From: Microcebus murinus | Taxonomy: Eukaryota; Chordata; Mammalia; Primates; Cheirogaleidae | Assembly (NCBI RefSeq): GCF_040939455.1 | Contig: NC_134113.1 | Coordinates: 10,588,501 to 10,652,500, forward strand | DNA: 64,000 nucleotides | Reading direction: 5' to 3' | Translations under genes and position numbers: made by a program | The notes under the pieces: generated by a model | Told to the model about the DNA's origin: nothing | Databases searched by the model: none | Seen by the model: the letters and a program-made list of their open reading frames with translations, nothing else | In this document: piece after piece, positions 25,320 through 33,909 of the stretch | Position numbering within the stretch: position 1 is the first letter of the stretch | How the letters are laid out: each line of letters begins with the position of its first letter

Positions 25320-25890
25320 CACCGTGCTGTTTCCTCGCTCTCACAGCACAGCAATCAACGCAGAAAACTTCTGTGACCAAGAGTGTGGGGTTTCCCCAAC
25401 TACAAGGACGCAATCAATTCTGCAGCGGGCACCAGCTGGGGGATCCCCGAGTCCAATTCAACTCCATCCGACACTGTCTACCTGGGGATGGCATCACATC
25501 CCGCAGGCTGAAGGCTCAATTCCCCCCTCCAGACAGCAGTGGCTAGTCTGGGCCTTCAGACTTCAAGTTGGGATTCCTATGACCCCCTCTTTGGGTGCCA
25601 TTAATTCGTTAGAGCAGCTCAGATCTTAGAGAAACACGTCTACCAGTTTATTATAAATATTATAAAGGACGTTACAAATGATTCAGATGAAGAGATGAGG
25701 AGGGTGAGGCATGAAGGACGAGGGGAGCTTCCATGCCCCCCCTGGGTGAGCCACCCCCCAGGAGTTGCCACGTGTTCAACCCTTCCAGAATCTCCTTGAA
25801 ATCTGTCCCCTTATGCCTTTTATGGAGTCTGTATTGGATTGGCATGATTGACCACCTTGTAGAACTGTCATGCCACCAAGAGGGTCTGCT
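25320..25890. mobile_element. Ancient interspersed repeat, family not assigned
   Basis: AGTTTATTATAAATATTATA followed by GAGCTTCCATGCCCC and a CCACGTGTTCAACC block is an arrangement that I have met repeatedly in mammalian DNA, but I cannot name the family. Confidence 0.4.
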
Positions 25891-26049
25891 CTAACACTCA
25901 TAGACTGAGTGGGGACACCCAGCGAGGCGTGTCTGCTCAGACTCTTCTCCGCCTTGTGAGCATTCCTTCCTCCAGGGGATGGGGGGGATCCTCTGAAATG
26001 AGGGTCCTGTGATCTACAATCTGACAAGGGAGGAAAGAAAATTTCTTTA

Positions 26050-26195
26050 CAGCTGGGCGCGGTGGCTCATGCCTATACTCCTAGCACTCTGGGAGGCCGA
26101 GGCGGGAGGATCGCTTGAGCTCAGGAGTGCAAAACCAGCCCGACCAAGAGTGAGACCCTGTCTGTACTATTAAAAAAAAAAAAAAAAAAAAAAAA
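26050..26195 (+). mobile_element. Solo left Alu arm, sense (joined to the next Alu)
   Basis: AGCTGGGCGCGGTGGCTC to GTGAGACCCTGTCTG and a 23-base A-run. No right arm follows; the next Alu starts in its tail. Confidence 0.92.
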
Positions 26196-26197
26196 GA

Positions 26198-26518
26198 GGC
26201 CGGGTGTGGTGGCTCACACCTGTAATCCCAGCACTCTGGGAGGCCGAGGCGGGCAGATCGATCAAGGTCAGGAGTTCGAGACCAGCCTCCAAGAGTGAGA
26301 CCCCGTCTCTACTAAAAATAGAAAGAAATTAATTGGCCAACTAAAAATATATAGAAAAATTAGCTGGGCATGGTGGTGCATGCCTGTAGTCCTAGCTACT
26401 TGGGAGGCTGAGGCAGAAGGATTGCTTGAGTCCAGGAGTTTGAGGTTGCTGTGAGCTAGGCTGACGCCATGGCACTCTAGCCCAGGCAACAGAGTAAGAC
26501 TCCGACTAAAAAAAAAAA
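26198..26518 (+). mobile_element. Alu dimer, sense
   Basis: A full element with TTAATTGGCCAACTAAAAAT in the linker. GAAAGAAAATTTCTTT (26033-26048) and GAAAGAAAATATCTTT (26519-26534) flank this Alu and the preceding arm as one unit. Confidence 0.95.
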
Positions 26519-26899
26519 GAAAGAAAATATCTTTGTGACCAGCTACAAGACAGAAAGGCAGGGGAAGCTTCGTGCCTTGGGGAGAGAAAGGAGCAGGCAA
26601 AAAGAGGGCAGAAGGTCACAGGGAGAGATACTCTTTTCTGAGGCCTGTTTCTGAGGTCTAAAGCCCCCCACATTATAACAAAGGACTGTAACAAGGGCTC
26701 TGGGAGTTGCCAGCCAGGACCTATCTGTGGACTGAAACCAATCTGTATCTATATCTACACCTATATCTCGTAATATCACACCATCCATCCACCCATCTGT
26801 CTGTCCACCCACCCACCTACCTGGGAGTTAAAACCACTACGATAAGGGGCTGGGCAAGAGCTCCCGGTAGAGGGACAAGGACAAAGGCTGGAGACTAGA

Positions 26900-27045
26900 A
26901 TGACAGAGGTGCCAGCCTGGCGGGAGCACGAGGGCGAGTCGAGGTGAACAGGACCAGACTTCGTGGGACTGGTGGCCAGGAGGGGAGTCTGGATTCTGTT
27001 ATAAATGCAAGGAGAAGCCTGTAGGGTTTAAAGCAGGTGAGATGT
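26900..27045 (-). mobile_element. L2 relic, antisense
   Basis: GGTGCCAGCCTGGCGGGAGC and AGGGTTTAAAGCAGGTGAGA match the antisense L2 body. Confidence 0.5.
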
Positions 27046-27439
27046 TGTCATTTACATTTTACAAAGAGCCCGATGGCTGGTAGAAGAACTGTGGGGCAGG
27101 CTGGGGAAGGGGAGACAGCTAGGGGGCTGCGGCCCACTCCCTCCTCCTTCTCCAAACTCCTTACCCATCAAGCCCCCCACACCACCCCACCCCAGTGATT
27201 CCAGGTGAGGCCGGATTACCACCAGAAAGCTCCCCATGACATAGCAGTCCTGAAAAGACACTAGCTAGGGGGTGGCCAAGTACAGCCAGCATCTGGGCTT
27301 CAGAGAAGGGCCACGGGACACGGCAATCAGGTTAAACAGGAAGCTCCCAGGGCAGGGTGAGGCAAGGGCTCTGTGGATGTTTCCTGAAGGGCTGGAGTCC
27401 GCTCAGACCGTTTGAACATCCCAAAACGCCTGATAATCA

Positions 27440-27640
27440 TATTTATTCCAGCAAACATTTATTCAACACTCAACATGAGTTGGCACTGTGCTTAGCACTT
27501 CCAACACCTGCCCCCTGAAGGCCCTGATGACCCTATGAAGAGTGGCAGTTCCAGTCCCCTTTTACAGGTGGATAAACTGAGGCCCAGAGACACGAAGGGA
27601 CATGCCCAAGATCGCAAGGCTGTAGAAAGGCTTCCCTGCG
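27440..27640 (-). mobile_element. MIR SINE, antisense
   Basis: CTTTTACAGGTGGATAAACTG, AGGCCCAGAGACACGAAGGG and ACATGCCCAAGATCGCAAGG match MIR in antisense. Confidence 0.8.
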
Positions 27641-27685
27641 CCTGAGGCCAACCCTCCTGAAGAAAGACCATGGCAATAGAAGGGT

Positions 27686-27845
27686 ATTTTTCTTTTTTAA
27701 AAATTTAATTTAATTTTTTTACTAATTTTTAGAGACAGGGTTTCGCTCTTGCCAAGGCTGATCTTGAACTCCAGAGCTCAAGCAATCCTCCCGCCTCGGC
27801 CTCCCAGAGTGCTAGGATTACAGGCGTGAGCCACCGCGCCCGGCC
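27686..27845 (-). mobile_element. Solo left Alu arm, antisense, with target-site duplication
   Basis: AGAGACAGGGTTTCGCTCTT to CACCGCGCCCGGCC, with GAAGGGTATTT on the left and GAAGGGTGTTT on the right. Confidence 0.9.
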
Positions 27846-27947
27846 TGGAAGGGTGTTTGGTGTGCGTGGAGACTGCAGTGTGCAGGGCAGAGCCCCAGCC
27901 CTGTCCAGGGGAGGCAGGGCCCCTAACCTGCCAGCAAGAGCATAGAT

Positions 27948-28006
27948 GGTGCAGGTGGCCGGCACCAGGGGACTGTGACAGTCACCTGGTGCCGGCCACC
28001 TGCACC
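27948..28006. repeat. 59-bp near-perfect palindrome (28-base arms, TGA loop)
   Basis: The left arm 27948-27975 (GGTGCAGGTGGCCGGCACC...) is the reverse complement of 27979-28006 at 27 of 28 positions, with only TGA (27976-27978) between. The single mismatch is at 27970/27984. The match stops immediately outside the arms. It lies in non-repeat sequence about 100 bases right of a solo Alu arm. It could extrude as a cruciform or fold as an RNA hairpin; no function is claimed. Confidence 0.95.
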
Positions 28007-28279
28007 CTTCTTCTCACTCCCCATGCTCTGGTCCCGCTGGAGGAGGGACACTGGCTTCCCAAGGAGACCTGTCTTCTAGGGAGGGAAGGAATGTGCCCCC
28101 AGCCAGAGTCCCAGCTGCCCGTGCTCGGCCTTCTCTGCTGCTCTCCTGGACTCCCGGCCTCATCTCAGGTGAACTCCTCCTCCGGGGAGGAGGCAGACAT
28201 GCATTTCCTTTTTTTTTTTTTTTTCTTAGCATCTTCTGTTATGTCCCACATGCTACATAGGTTAACTTTTTAAATTAAA

Positions 28280-28383
28280 AGAAAATTCTCACAATCACCC
28301 AGGGAAAAAGTGCTATTAACTCCCTTTCACGGATGAAGAAACTGAGGCTTAAAGTGACCCATCGTGGCCACTCAGCTTATAGC
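28280..28383 (-). mobile_element. MIR SINE, antisense, left piece
   Basis: GGATGAAGAAACTGAGGCTT and GGCCACTCAGCTTATAGC match antisense MIR. The element appears to resume at about 28831-28865 (GGTGACAAAGCTGGGACTGG) after a DNA-transposon insertion. Confidence 0.7.
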
Positions 28384-28387
28384 TCAG

Positions 28388-28828
28388 CAGTCTCCAACCT
28401 TTTTGGCACCAGGGACCGGTTTCGTGGAAGACGATTTTTCCACGGACCAGTGAGGGTTAGGGGGAGGATGGTTCAGGGAGATTCAAGTGCATTACATTTA
28501 CTGCGCAGTCAAACCTCTCTGCTGATGATCTGCATTTGCAGCCGCTCCCCAGCGCTGGCGTCACTGCGTCAGCTCCGCCTCCGACCATCAGGCGTCAGAG
28601 TCGCCCAGGCAGTGTGCAAACTAGACGCCTCGCCCGCGCAGGTTACGGCAGGGCTCCGGCTGCTGTGAGAGCGCAATGCCGAGCTGATCCGCCGGAAGCG
28701 CAGCTTATGGAGCGGCTGTAAATGCAGATGAAACTTTGCTGCTGGCCCTCCGCTCACCTCCTGCTGGGCAGCCCGGTTCCTAACAGGCCACTGGCTGGTA
28801 CTGGTCTGAGGCCCGGGGTTAGGGACTG
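28388..28828. mobile_element. hAT-like non-autonomous DNA transposon
   Basis: The 5' end CAGTCTCCAACC and the reverse complement of the 3' end, CAGTCCCTAACC, are imperfect terminal inverted repeats. The interior begins TTTTTGGCACCAGGGACCGG and closes CCGGTTCCTAACAGGCCACT, a common mammalian MER-type element whose Repbase name I am unsure of. It is CpG-rich inside. It encodes nothing. Confidence 0.75.
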
Positions 28829-29469
28829 AAGTTGTAGGTGACAAAGCTGGGACTGGACAGTTGCGCATTTGGTGCAAAAAAGCTCCACGCTTCCTATGCG
28901 CCCATCAGCACCTCCCGGCCTCTCTGCTCCCTCTGTCCTCTCCAAAGAAGGAGGCGACTGGGGCGGGGGGAGGGAGGGAAGTGGGAGGGATGTCCCAGAG
29001 GGGTTGATCTGTTTGTTCTTTGGGAGGAAAAAGACAGGAAAGAGATAGGCAGGGATCTCAGAGACCTTAGGACCAAAGTCCCCCACCAGCAGGAACCCCG
29101 TGGGACAGTCACCAGAAGCCAACCTCTCCATTAGGCTCAAAATGTTTTAATTTCCTGTAAAGTCACAATAAAAAAATGAACTTTCGGGTAGAAGAAAATG
29201 TTTTGATACGCAGTATTGACATATCCATTCAATAAAGTTGTGAAATAGGACTCTATGTATGCATGCATATGTTTATGTGTGTGTGCGTGCGGCAAGGGGC
29301 CGCAGAGGCAGAAGTGGCTCAGCCACAGGAAGCCATAAATGGGGCCGGGGCTGGTAGGGAGAACGTTCCCGCAGGCCCTGAGGCTTGGACACAGCCGCCA
29401 GGGGGAGGTGAGCGGCCTCCAGGGCTGACACGGGAGGGCACTGGGCTGCTGGTAGTGACAAGAAACAGC

Positions 29470-29640
29470 AGCTACCGAGTATTAATGAAGTGGTTAATGA
29501 AGTGCCCGGCTTCACCTCCCCAGTCCGCCCACACTTGCTGTTCTCATCTTACAGGAGGAAGCTGAACCCCCGGGATTATGTAACTTGGCCCCAGGCCACA
29601 CCGCTAGGACGTGGCAGAACCGAGAGGTGAGTCCCGTGCC
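29470..29640 (-). mobile_element. MIR SINE, antisense
   Basis: TTCTCATCTTACAGGAGGAA, TAACTTGGCCCCAGGCCACA and CGTGGCAGAACCGAGAGG match MIR in antisense. Confidence 0.75.
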
Positions 29641-29649
29641 ATCCACATC

Positions 29650-30080
29650 CATCCCCACGTGACATTTGAGGAGCCCATCCTACCCAAGAACCCTGGAAAT
29701 TTTTGAAGCCTTCCACAGGGGGTGTGATTAATCGCTTTCGAGTTATTTCCTCTGCCCGGGCTTATCTCCCCACCTAGACTTGGTCTCTTGAGGGCCTGGT
29801 TATGGTTTGTACTTTTCTCCTACGGAGGCCCGTGGTCCTGCGCATTTGGATGAAGTCCGGCCTGCCGTGTTTACCTTTGGGGCCAGCTGGGCAGTGTCCT
29901 CCCTGGCACCCCGGAGGTGCCCGCACTGGCTGCCTTGTTGTGGCTGCTCCTCGCTGCAGCCTGTTAGCACGGCCAGGTATCTGGTGGGCAGGTCGGGGAG
30001 GGCAGCCCTGCGACCTGCTTCTGTGGCTGTTTGCTCACTCGACACTGTACCATGCACAAGGAACCGTGGCCATAGAGGAT
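29650..30080. other. Intergenic stretch without recognised features
   Basis: Non-coding, ordinary composition. No repeat or gene was assigned. Confidence 0.5.
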
Positions 30081-30084
30081 CTCC

Positions 30085-30230
30085 AAAAATTGTGATTTTT
30101 TTGATGGCTACATAACACTGTAGTTCCCCTATATTTCTGTAGCATCATTTATTTAGCCAACCCTGTATTATGGAATATGGAATGTTTCACATTCTAACTT
30201 CTCCCCAGTGATTATTATTTTATTTTTGCT
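30085..30230 (+). mobile_element. L1M-like 3' relic
   Basis: TTGATGGCTACATAACACTG, GCATCATTTATTTAGCCAAC and TATTATGGAATATGG resemble the 3' part of old L1 elements. Confidence 0.5.
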
Positions 30231-30318
30231 ATTCAGTTAATCAGTCAATAAATATTTATTAAGTACTTAGTAAGTGCTCAAAACAATTTTCTGACCACCT
30301 GGCTAAATTCAAGGGTAA

Positions 30319-30319
<1 letters not shown>

Positions 30320-30350
<31 letters not shown>

Positions 30351-30507
30351 TTTGAGACAGTCTCAGTGTATTGCCCAGGCTAGAATGCCATGGCATCAGC
30401 CTAGCTCACAGTAACCTAAAACTCCTGGGTTCAAGGGATCCTCTTGCCTCAGCCTCCTGAGTAGCTGGGAATACAGGCACGTGTCACAACACCCAGCTGA
30501 TTTTTCT
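30320..30507 (-). mobile_element. Alu right arm, antisense, with TTA-repeat head
   Basis: A (TTA)n head (about 30320-30350), GAGACAGTCTCAGTG, and one arm ending CCCAGCTGATTTTTC. It abuts a second Alu. Confidence 0.9.
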
Positions 30508-30805
30508 TTCTTCTTCTTCTTCTTTTTTTTTTTTTGAGAGAGAGTCTCGCTCTGTTGCCTAGGCTAGAGTGCCATGGCATTAGCCTAGCTCATACAACCT
30601 CCAACTCAAGTGATCTTCTTGCCTCAGCCTCCCAAGTAGCTGGGACTACAGGTGCACGCCACCACGACTGGCTAATTTTTTCTATTTTAGTAGAGACAGG
30701 GTCTTGTTCTTGCTCAGGCTGGTCTGGAACTCCTGAGCTCAAGCAATCCTCCAACCTCGGCCTCCTAGAGTGCTAGGATTACAGTGTGAGCCACTATTCC
30801 CAACT
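30508..30805 (-). mobile_element. Alu dimer, antisense
   Basis: A TTC/T-rich head, GAGAGAGAGTCTCGCTCTG, and two arms ending CACTATTCCCAACTC. It is moderately diverged, with a small gap near 30600. Confidence 0.93.
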
Positions 30806-30950
30806 CATTTAGAATATAGAGCAAAACATCTCAAAACCTGAGAAGTGGCCAAAGTGGTAGCCAGAGGAAAACTTACAAATAGCCTTAAATGCATTTATCA
30901 GTAAACAGAAAAGATGAAAAATTAGTGAACTCAAGAAGCTAGAAAAAAAA

Positions 30951-31063
30951 GCTGAGGCAGGAGGATCGCTTGAGCCAAGGAATTTGGGGTTGCTGTGAGC
31001 TAGGCTGACACCACAGCACTCCAGCCCGGGCAACAGAGCAAGATCCTGTCTCAAAAAAAAAAA
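30951..31063 (+). mobile_element. Alu 3' fragment, sense
   Basis: GCTGAGGCAGGAGGATCGCT to CTCCAGCCCGGGCAAC and an A-tail. The 5' portion is missing. Confidence 0.88.
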
Positions 31064-31199
31064 GAAGGAAAACCAAAAAAGATTGATATAATGTACTGTC
31101 TGTGGACATGTATGGACTGCAGATTCTATAGTCAGGAGAGCTTCATGAATGTTATTTCTCCCACTAACATTCAATCACAATTGCTTGGCAAAGTATATT

Positions 31200-31700
31200 A
31201 GTGATCTATCACTGTGTAACAAATTAACCCCAAACCTAGGGACTTAAAATAAGAAACACATTTCTCCCAGTGTCTTTGGGTCGGAATCCAGGCAGGGCTT
31301 GGCTGAGTGCCTCTGGCCCAGGGTCTCCCACAAGGCTGCAGTCGGGGTGTGGGCTACCGAATCATCTCAAGGGTAGAGTGGGATAGGAGCCAATGCCAAG
31401 TTCAAGGGCTGTCGGCAGGCCTGGGTCTTCACTGGTGGTCGGCTGGAGACATCAGTGCCTTGGCTCATAGACCTCCTCATGGGGCTACTCACGACACAGC
31501 TTGCTTCCCTAGCTCTGGAAGAGACATTGCATCCCTTTTGCCATATTCTAGTATTCTTTTATCTAGAAGCTGGGCACTGGGTCCAGCCACGCTCCAGGAA
31601 AGCCAATTACACACAGGCCTGAGTGCCAGGAGCTGGGGCCACTGCCAGCCTTCGCAGAAGCAGCCACCAGAACCCGGGGTCAAGGTCATACTCCTGGAGG
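31200..31700. mobile_element. Ancient interspersed repeat, family not assigned
   Basis: TGATCTATCACTGTGTAACA, CTTAAAATAAGAAACACATT and CCCACAAGGCTGCAGTCGGG are a familiar mammalian repeat arrangement. I cannot name it reliably. Confidence 0.45.
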
Positions 31701-31724
31701 CCAAATATCCATTTTGCTAAGTGA

Positions 31725-31830
31725 GGGCAGCAAGTTCTGCTACTTACGAGTTCTGTGAGTCCTGGGACCCTTAGTCCCCCACCTGAAAATGGGATGAAAA
31801 TGAAGATCTCTTAGGGAATTTATGGTGAGT
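31725..31830 (+). mobile_element. MIR-like SINE, sense
   Basis: CTACTTACGAGTTCTGTGAG, CCCTTAGTCCCCCACCTG and AAAATGGGATGAAAATG resemble MIR. Confidence 0.55.
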
Positions 31831-31929
31831 TTATTACAATAAGGGCTGGAGAAAGTGCTTTGTAAAGTGTAAGATGCCCTTGGGAAGGTCGCCCCTGTTA
31901 AGAGTACAAGATTGGAGATAGGCGTTATC

Positions 31930-32150
31930 AGGGATTTTGATTTTTTTTCTTTTCTTATCTCTTTTCTTCAATCTTTCATTGACGTAAAACATACACACAG
32001 AGAAAGGTACACAAATCATACGAGTGGTCATGTTCCCCTCTCTTTAAACATCTTTTTAAAACCAGTGTACTTTTAACTTCTTTTTACTTTGTGTACTTTC
32101 CAAAACCTACAGTAAGCCAGTACTACTATCATAATCAGAAAAAATACAAC
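31930..32150. mobile_element. L1M-like relic
   Basis: TTCATTGACGTAAAACATAC followed by GGTACACAAATCATACGAG resembles old L1 3' sequence. Edges are unclear. Confidence 0.4.
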
Positions 32151-32399
32151 CTTTAAAAGAGGCAGTTTCTGTTGACCTCCTTATCTTGTTTGGGCTTTAT
32201 TTACCATGCCCCTGGGAGGAATTCATTTCCTTGTGGGCAAAATGAGGAAACCACTCCCCCACTCAGGGCTGGCCAGGGACTGAAGGTGGCGTCCCATGGG
32301 AGCACTGGGCAGTGAGCCACCCCGCAGGCTCCTGGCACCAGAGGGCCCTGAGCAGGGCTACCTCCCCACAGCCCGCCCGCAGTGGCCACTGCCAACTCC

Positions 32400-32830
32400 G
32401 ATGGAAAACGGTCTGGCTTGCCAAATCCAGAGCTCTAGAAAAGTCCTACTTCTGGGAATCTGCCCTACATCAGTTGTCATGATGCAAATAGACAAAACTT
32501 CATGTGCAAATAGATTTAATGCAGCAGTATTTTTAATAGGAAAAATTTGGAATTAATGTAAGTGTTCCACAGAAGGAAATTGGTTAAATAAATTTAGTCA
32601 TGGAACAGCAGAACATCTCACAGCCACTGGGATATGGTTCTGAAATATAGATTTGTGGGCTTTAATGTTTCCTGAATGAAGACAAATAATTGCATAGACA
32701 GAGGGGTGTCTATAATATTAATTTCTAGAAAACCGCCTGGAAGGAAATGTGCCAACAGAATAAGCATGTCCCCTCTCAGGGGTGACATGACGAGGGAGTT
32801 TCTCTGGTTACCGTCTCTGGCCGTAGCAGC
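32400..32830 (+). mobile_element. L1M 3' relic
   Basis: GCAGCAGTATTTTTAATAGG, AAATTGGTTAAATAAATTTA and CAGCCACTGGGATATGG follow the end of L1 ORF2 and its 3' UTR. Confidence 0.65.
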
Positions 32831-33321
32831 ACGTGGAGTGTGAGTAACAAAAGTCAAGAGCAAAGCACCAAAGATCCCGGCGTCCCCCACTCCAGCCCTC
32901 CCTCTCCCTTTCCCACTTCTAACAGTTTGTTCTAGATGTTTTCTTTGAATCCACCACGCATTGCCTTTGAAACTTACATATCCAACCAGAAAAATGATAT
33001 GGTGAAGGGGGAAAAAATATAAGACTCTGAAAATGAATCACAACATTACGGAAAATTAGAAGCGTGGACTTATTTTGCAAAGCAAATCTCTATTTTTACC
33101 GAGGAGGAAGCCCGACTCAGGGAGGGAGGTCGGGAGGGTTGCCGAGCTGGGGCTGGATTGCGGGTCGTGCGGGCAGAGCTGGGGCCGCCACCCCTGGGCT
33201 CTGGGAGCTCAGAGGAGGAGGGGCGGCTGCAGGGAGGCAGGATGCTCAGCTGGCTGGGGTGGGGCAGGCTGAGGAGGCTTCTGCCTGATGCAGGCAGGCA
33301 GACATCTGGGCACGAGGGGGC

Positions 33322-33378
33322 CAAAGTCCTCATTTATGGCCTTGGGGCAGTTAATGTGTAATATGTCTAAGATATAAG
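33322..33378 (+). promoter_or_regulatory. LGALS2: LGALS2 core promoter (HNF4-, CDX2-, HNF1-like sites and TATA)
   Basis: In order: CAAAGTCC (33322-33329, HNF4-specific core), TTTATGGCC (33333-33341, CDX-type), GTTAAT with TGTAAT (33350-33362, partial HNF1 palindrome) and TATAAG (33373-33378). TATAAG lies about 75 bases above the ATG, so a start near 33400-33405 would give a 5' UTR of about 50 bases. Human LGALS2 is known to be expressed in gut epithelium, which these factors control. Binding is inferred. There is no CpG island. Confidence 0.6.
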
Positions 33379-33450
33379 CTTGACCATGACGTGGGACCCT
33401 GAGCACAGGCTTCCAGGAGCTGCTGGGAGCTGCTGCCAGGAGCTGTCACC

Positions 33451-33456
33451 ATGTCG
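33451..33456 (+). CDS. LGALS2: LGALS2 coding exon 1 (ATG TCG)
   Basis: Only two codons, M and S, before donor GTGAGG, the usual galectin exon-1 layout; context is CACCATGT. The next intron (33457-38071, 4.6 kb) holds MIR fragments, four full Alus or Alu parts and an unassigned old repeat. Confidence 0.85.
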
Positions 33457-33848
33457 GTGAGGATGCTGCCTCCCCTACCCTTCATCTGTGTCCTGGCCTG
33501 GGTGGGAGACTTTTGGGGAAAAGCATCACTGCCCCTCTCTGGGCCTCAGTTTCCCCATCTGTATAGTAAGGAAGCTGGACAGATGGTCTCCACAGCCTCT
33601 TAGCAGCAGGGTTCTCTGCTACCTCCGCCACCATCCTGCAGGGAGCCCGAGCCTTCCTCTCTAGCCTCTGTTTTCTCATCAGTGATACTAATAATAACAA
33701 TAATAAAATAATTGCTAACATCAGTTGAGCTGTATAAAGAGGAAAAACATGAGGCTGGGAGATTCAATTGTCCAAGGTCACAACCTATAAATTGGGGTTG
33801 AGTGGCTCCCCTTAGAAGTCCCTGATTCTTTTTTTTTTTCCTTTATTT

Positions 33849-33909
<61 letters not shown>

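Noticed and set aside
27948..28006. Calling the palindrome a microRNA gene
   Set aside because: The arms could form a stem, but the 3-base loop is shorter than usual in pre-miRNAs and no transcription evidence exists.
28388..28828. GC-rich block as a possible promoter or CpG-island gene start
   Set aside because: Explained by a CpG-rich hAT-like transposon copy with inverted ends.
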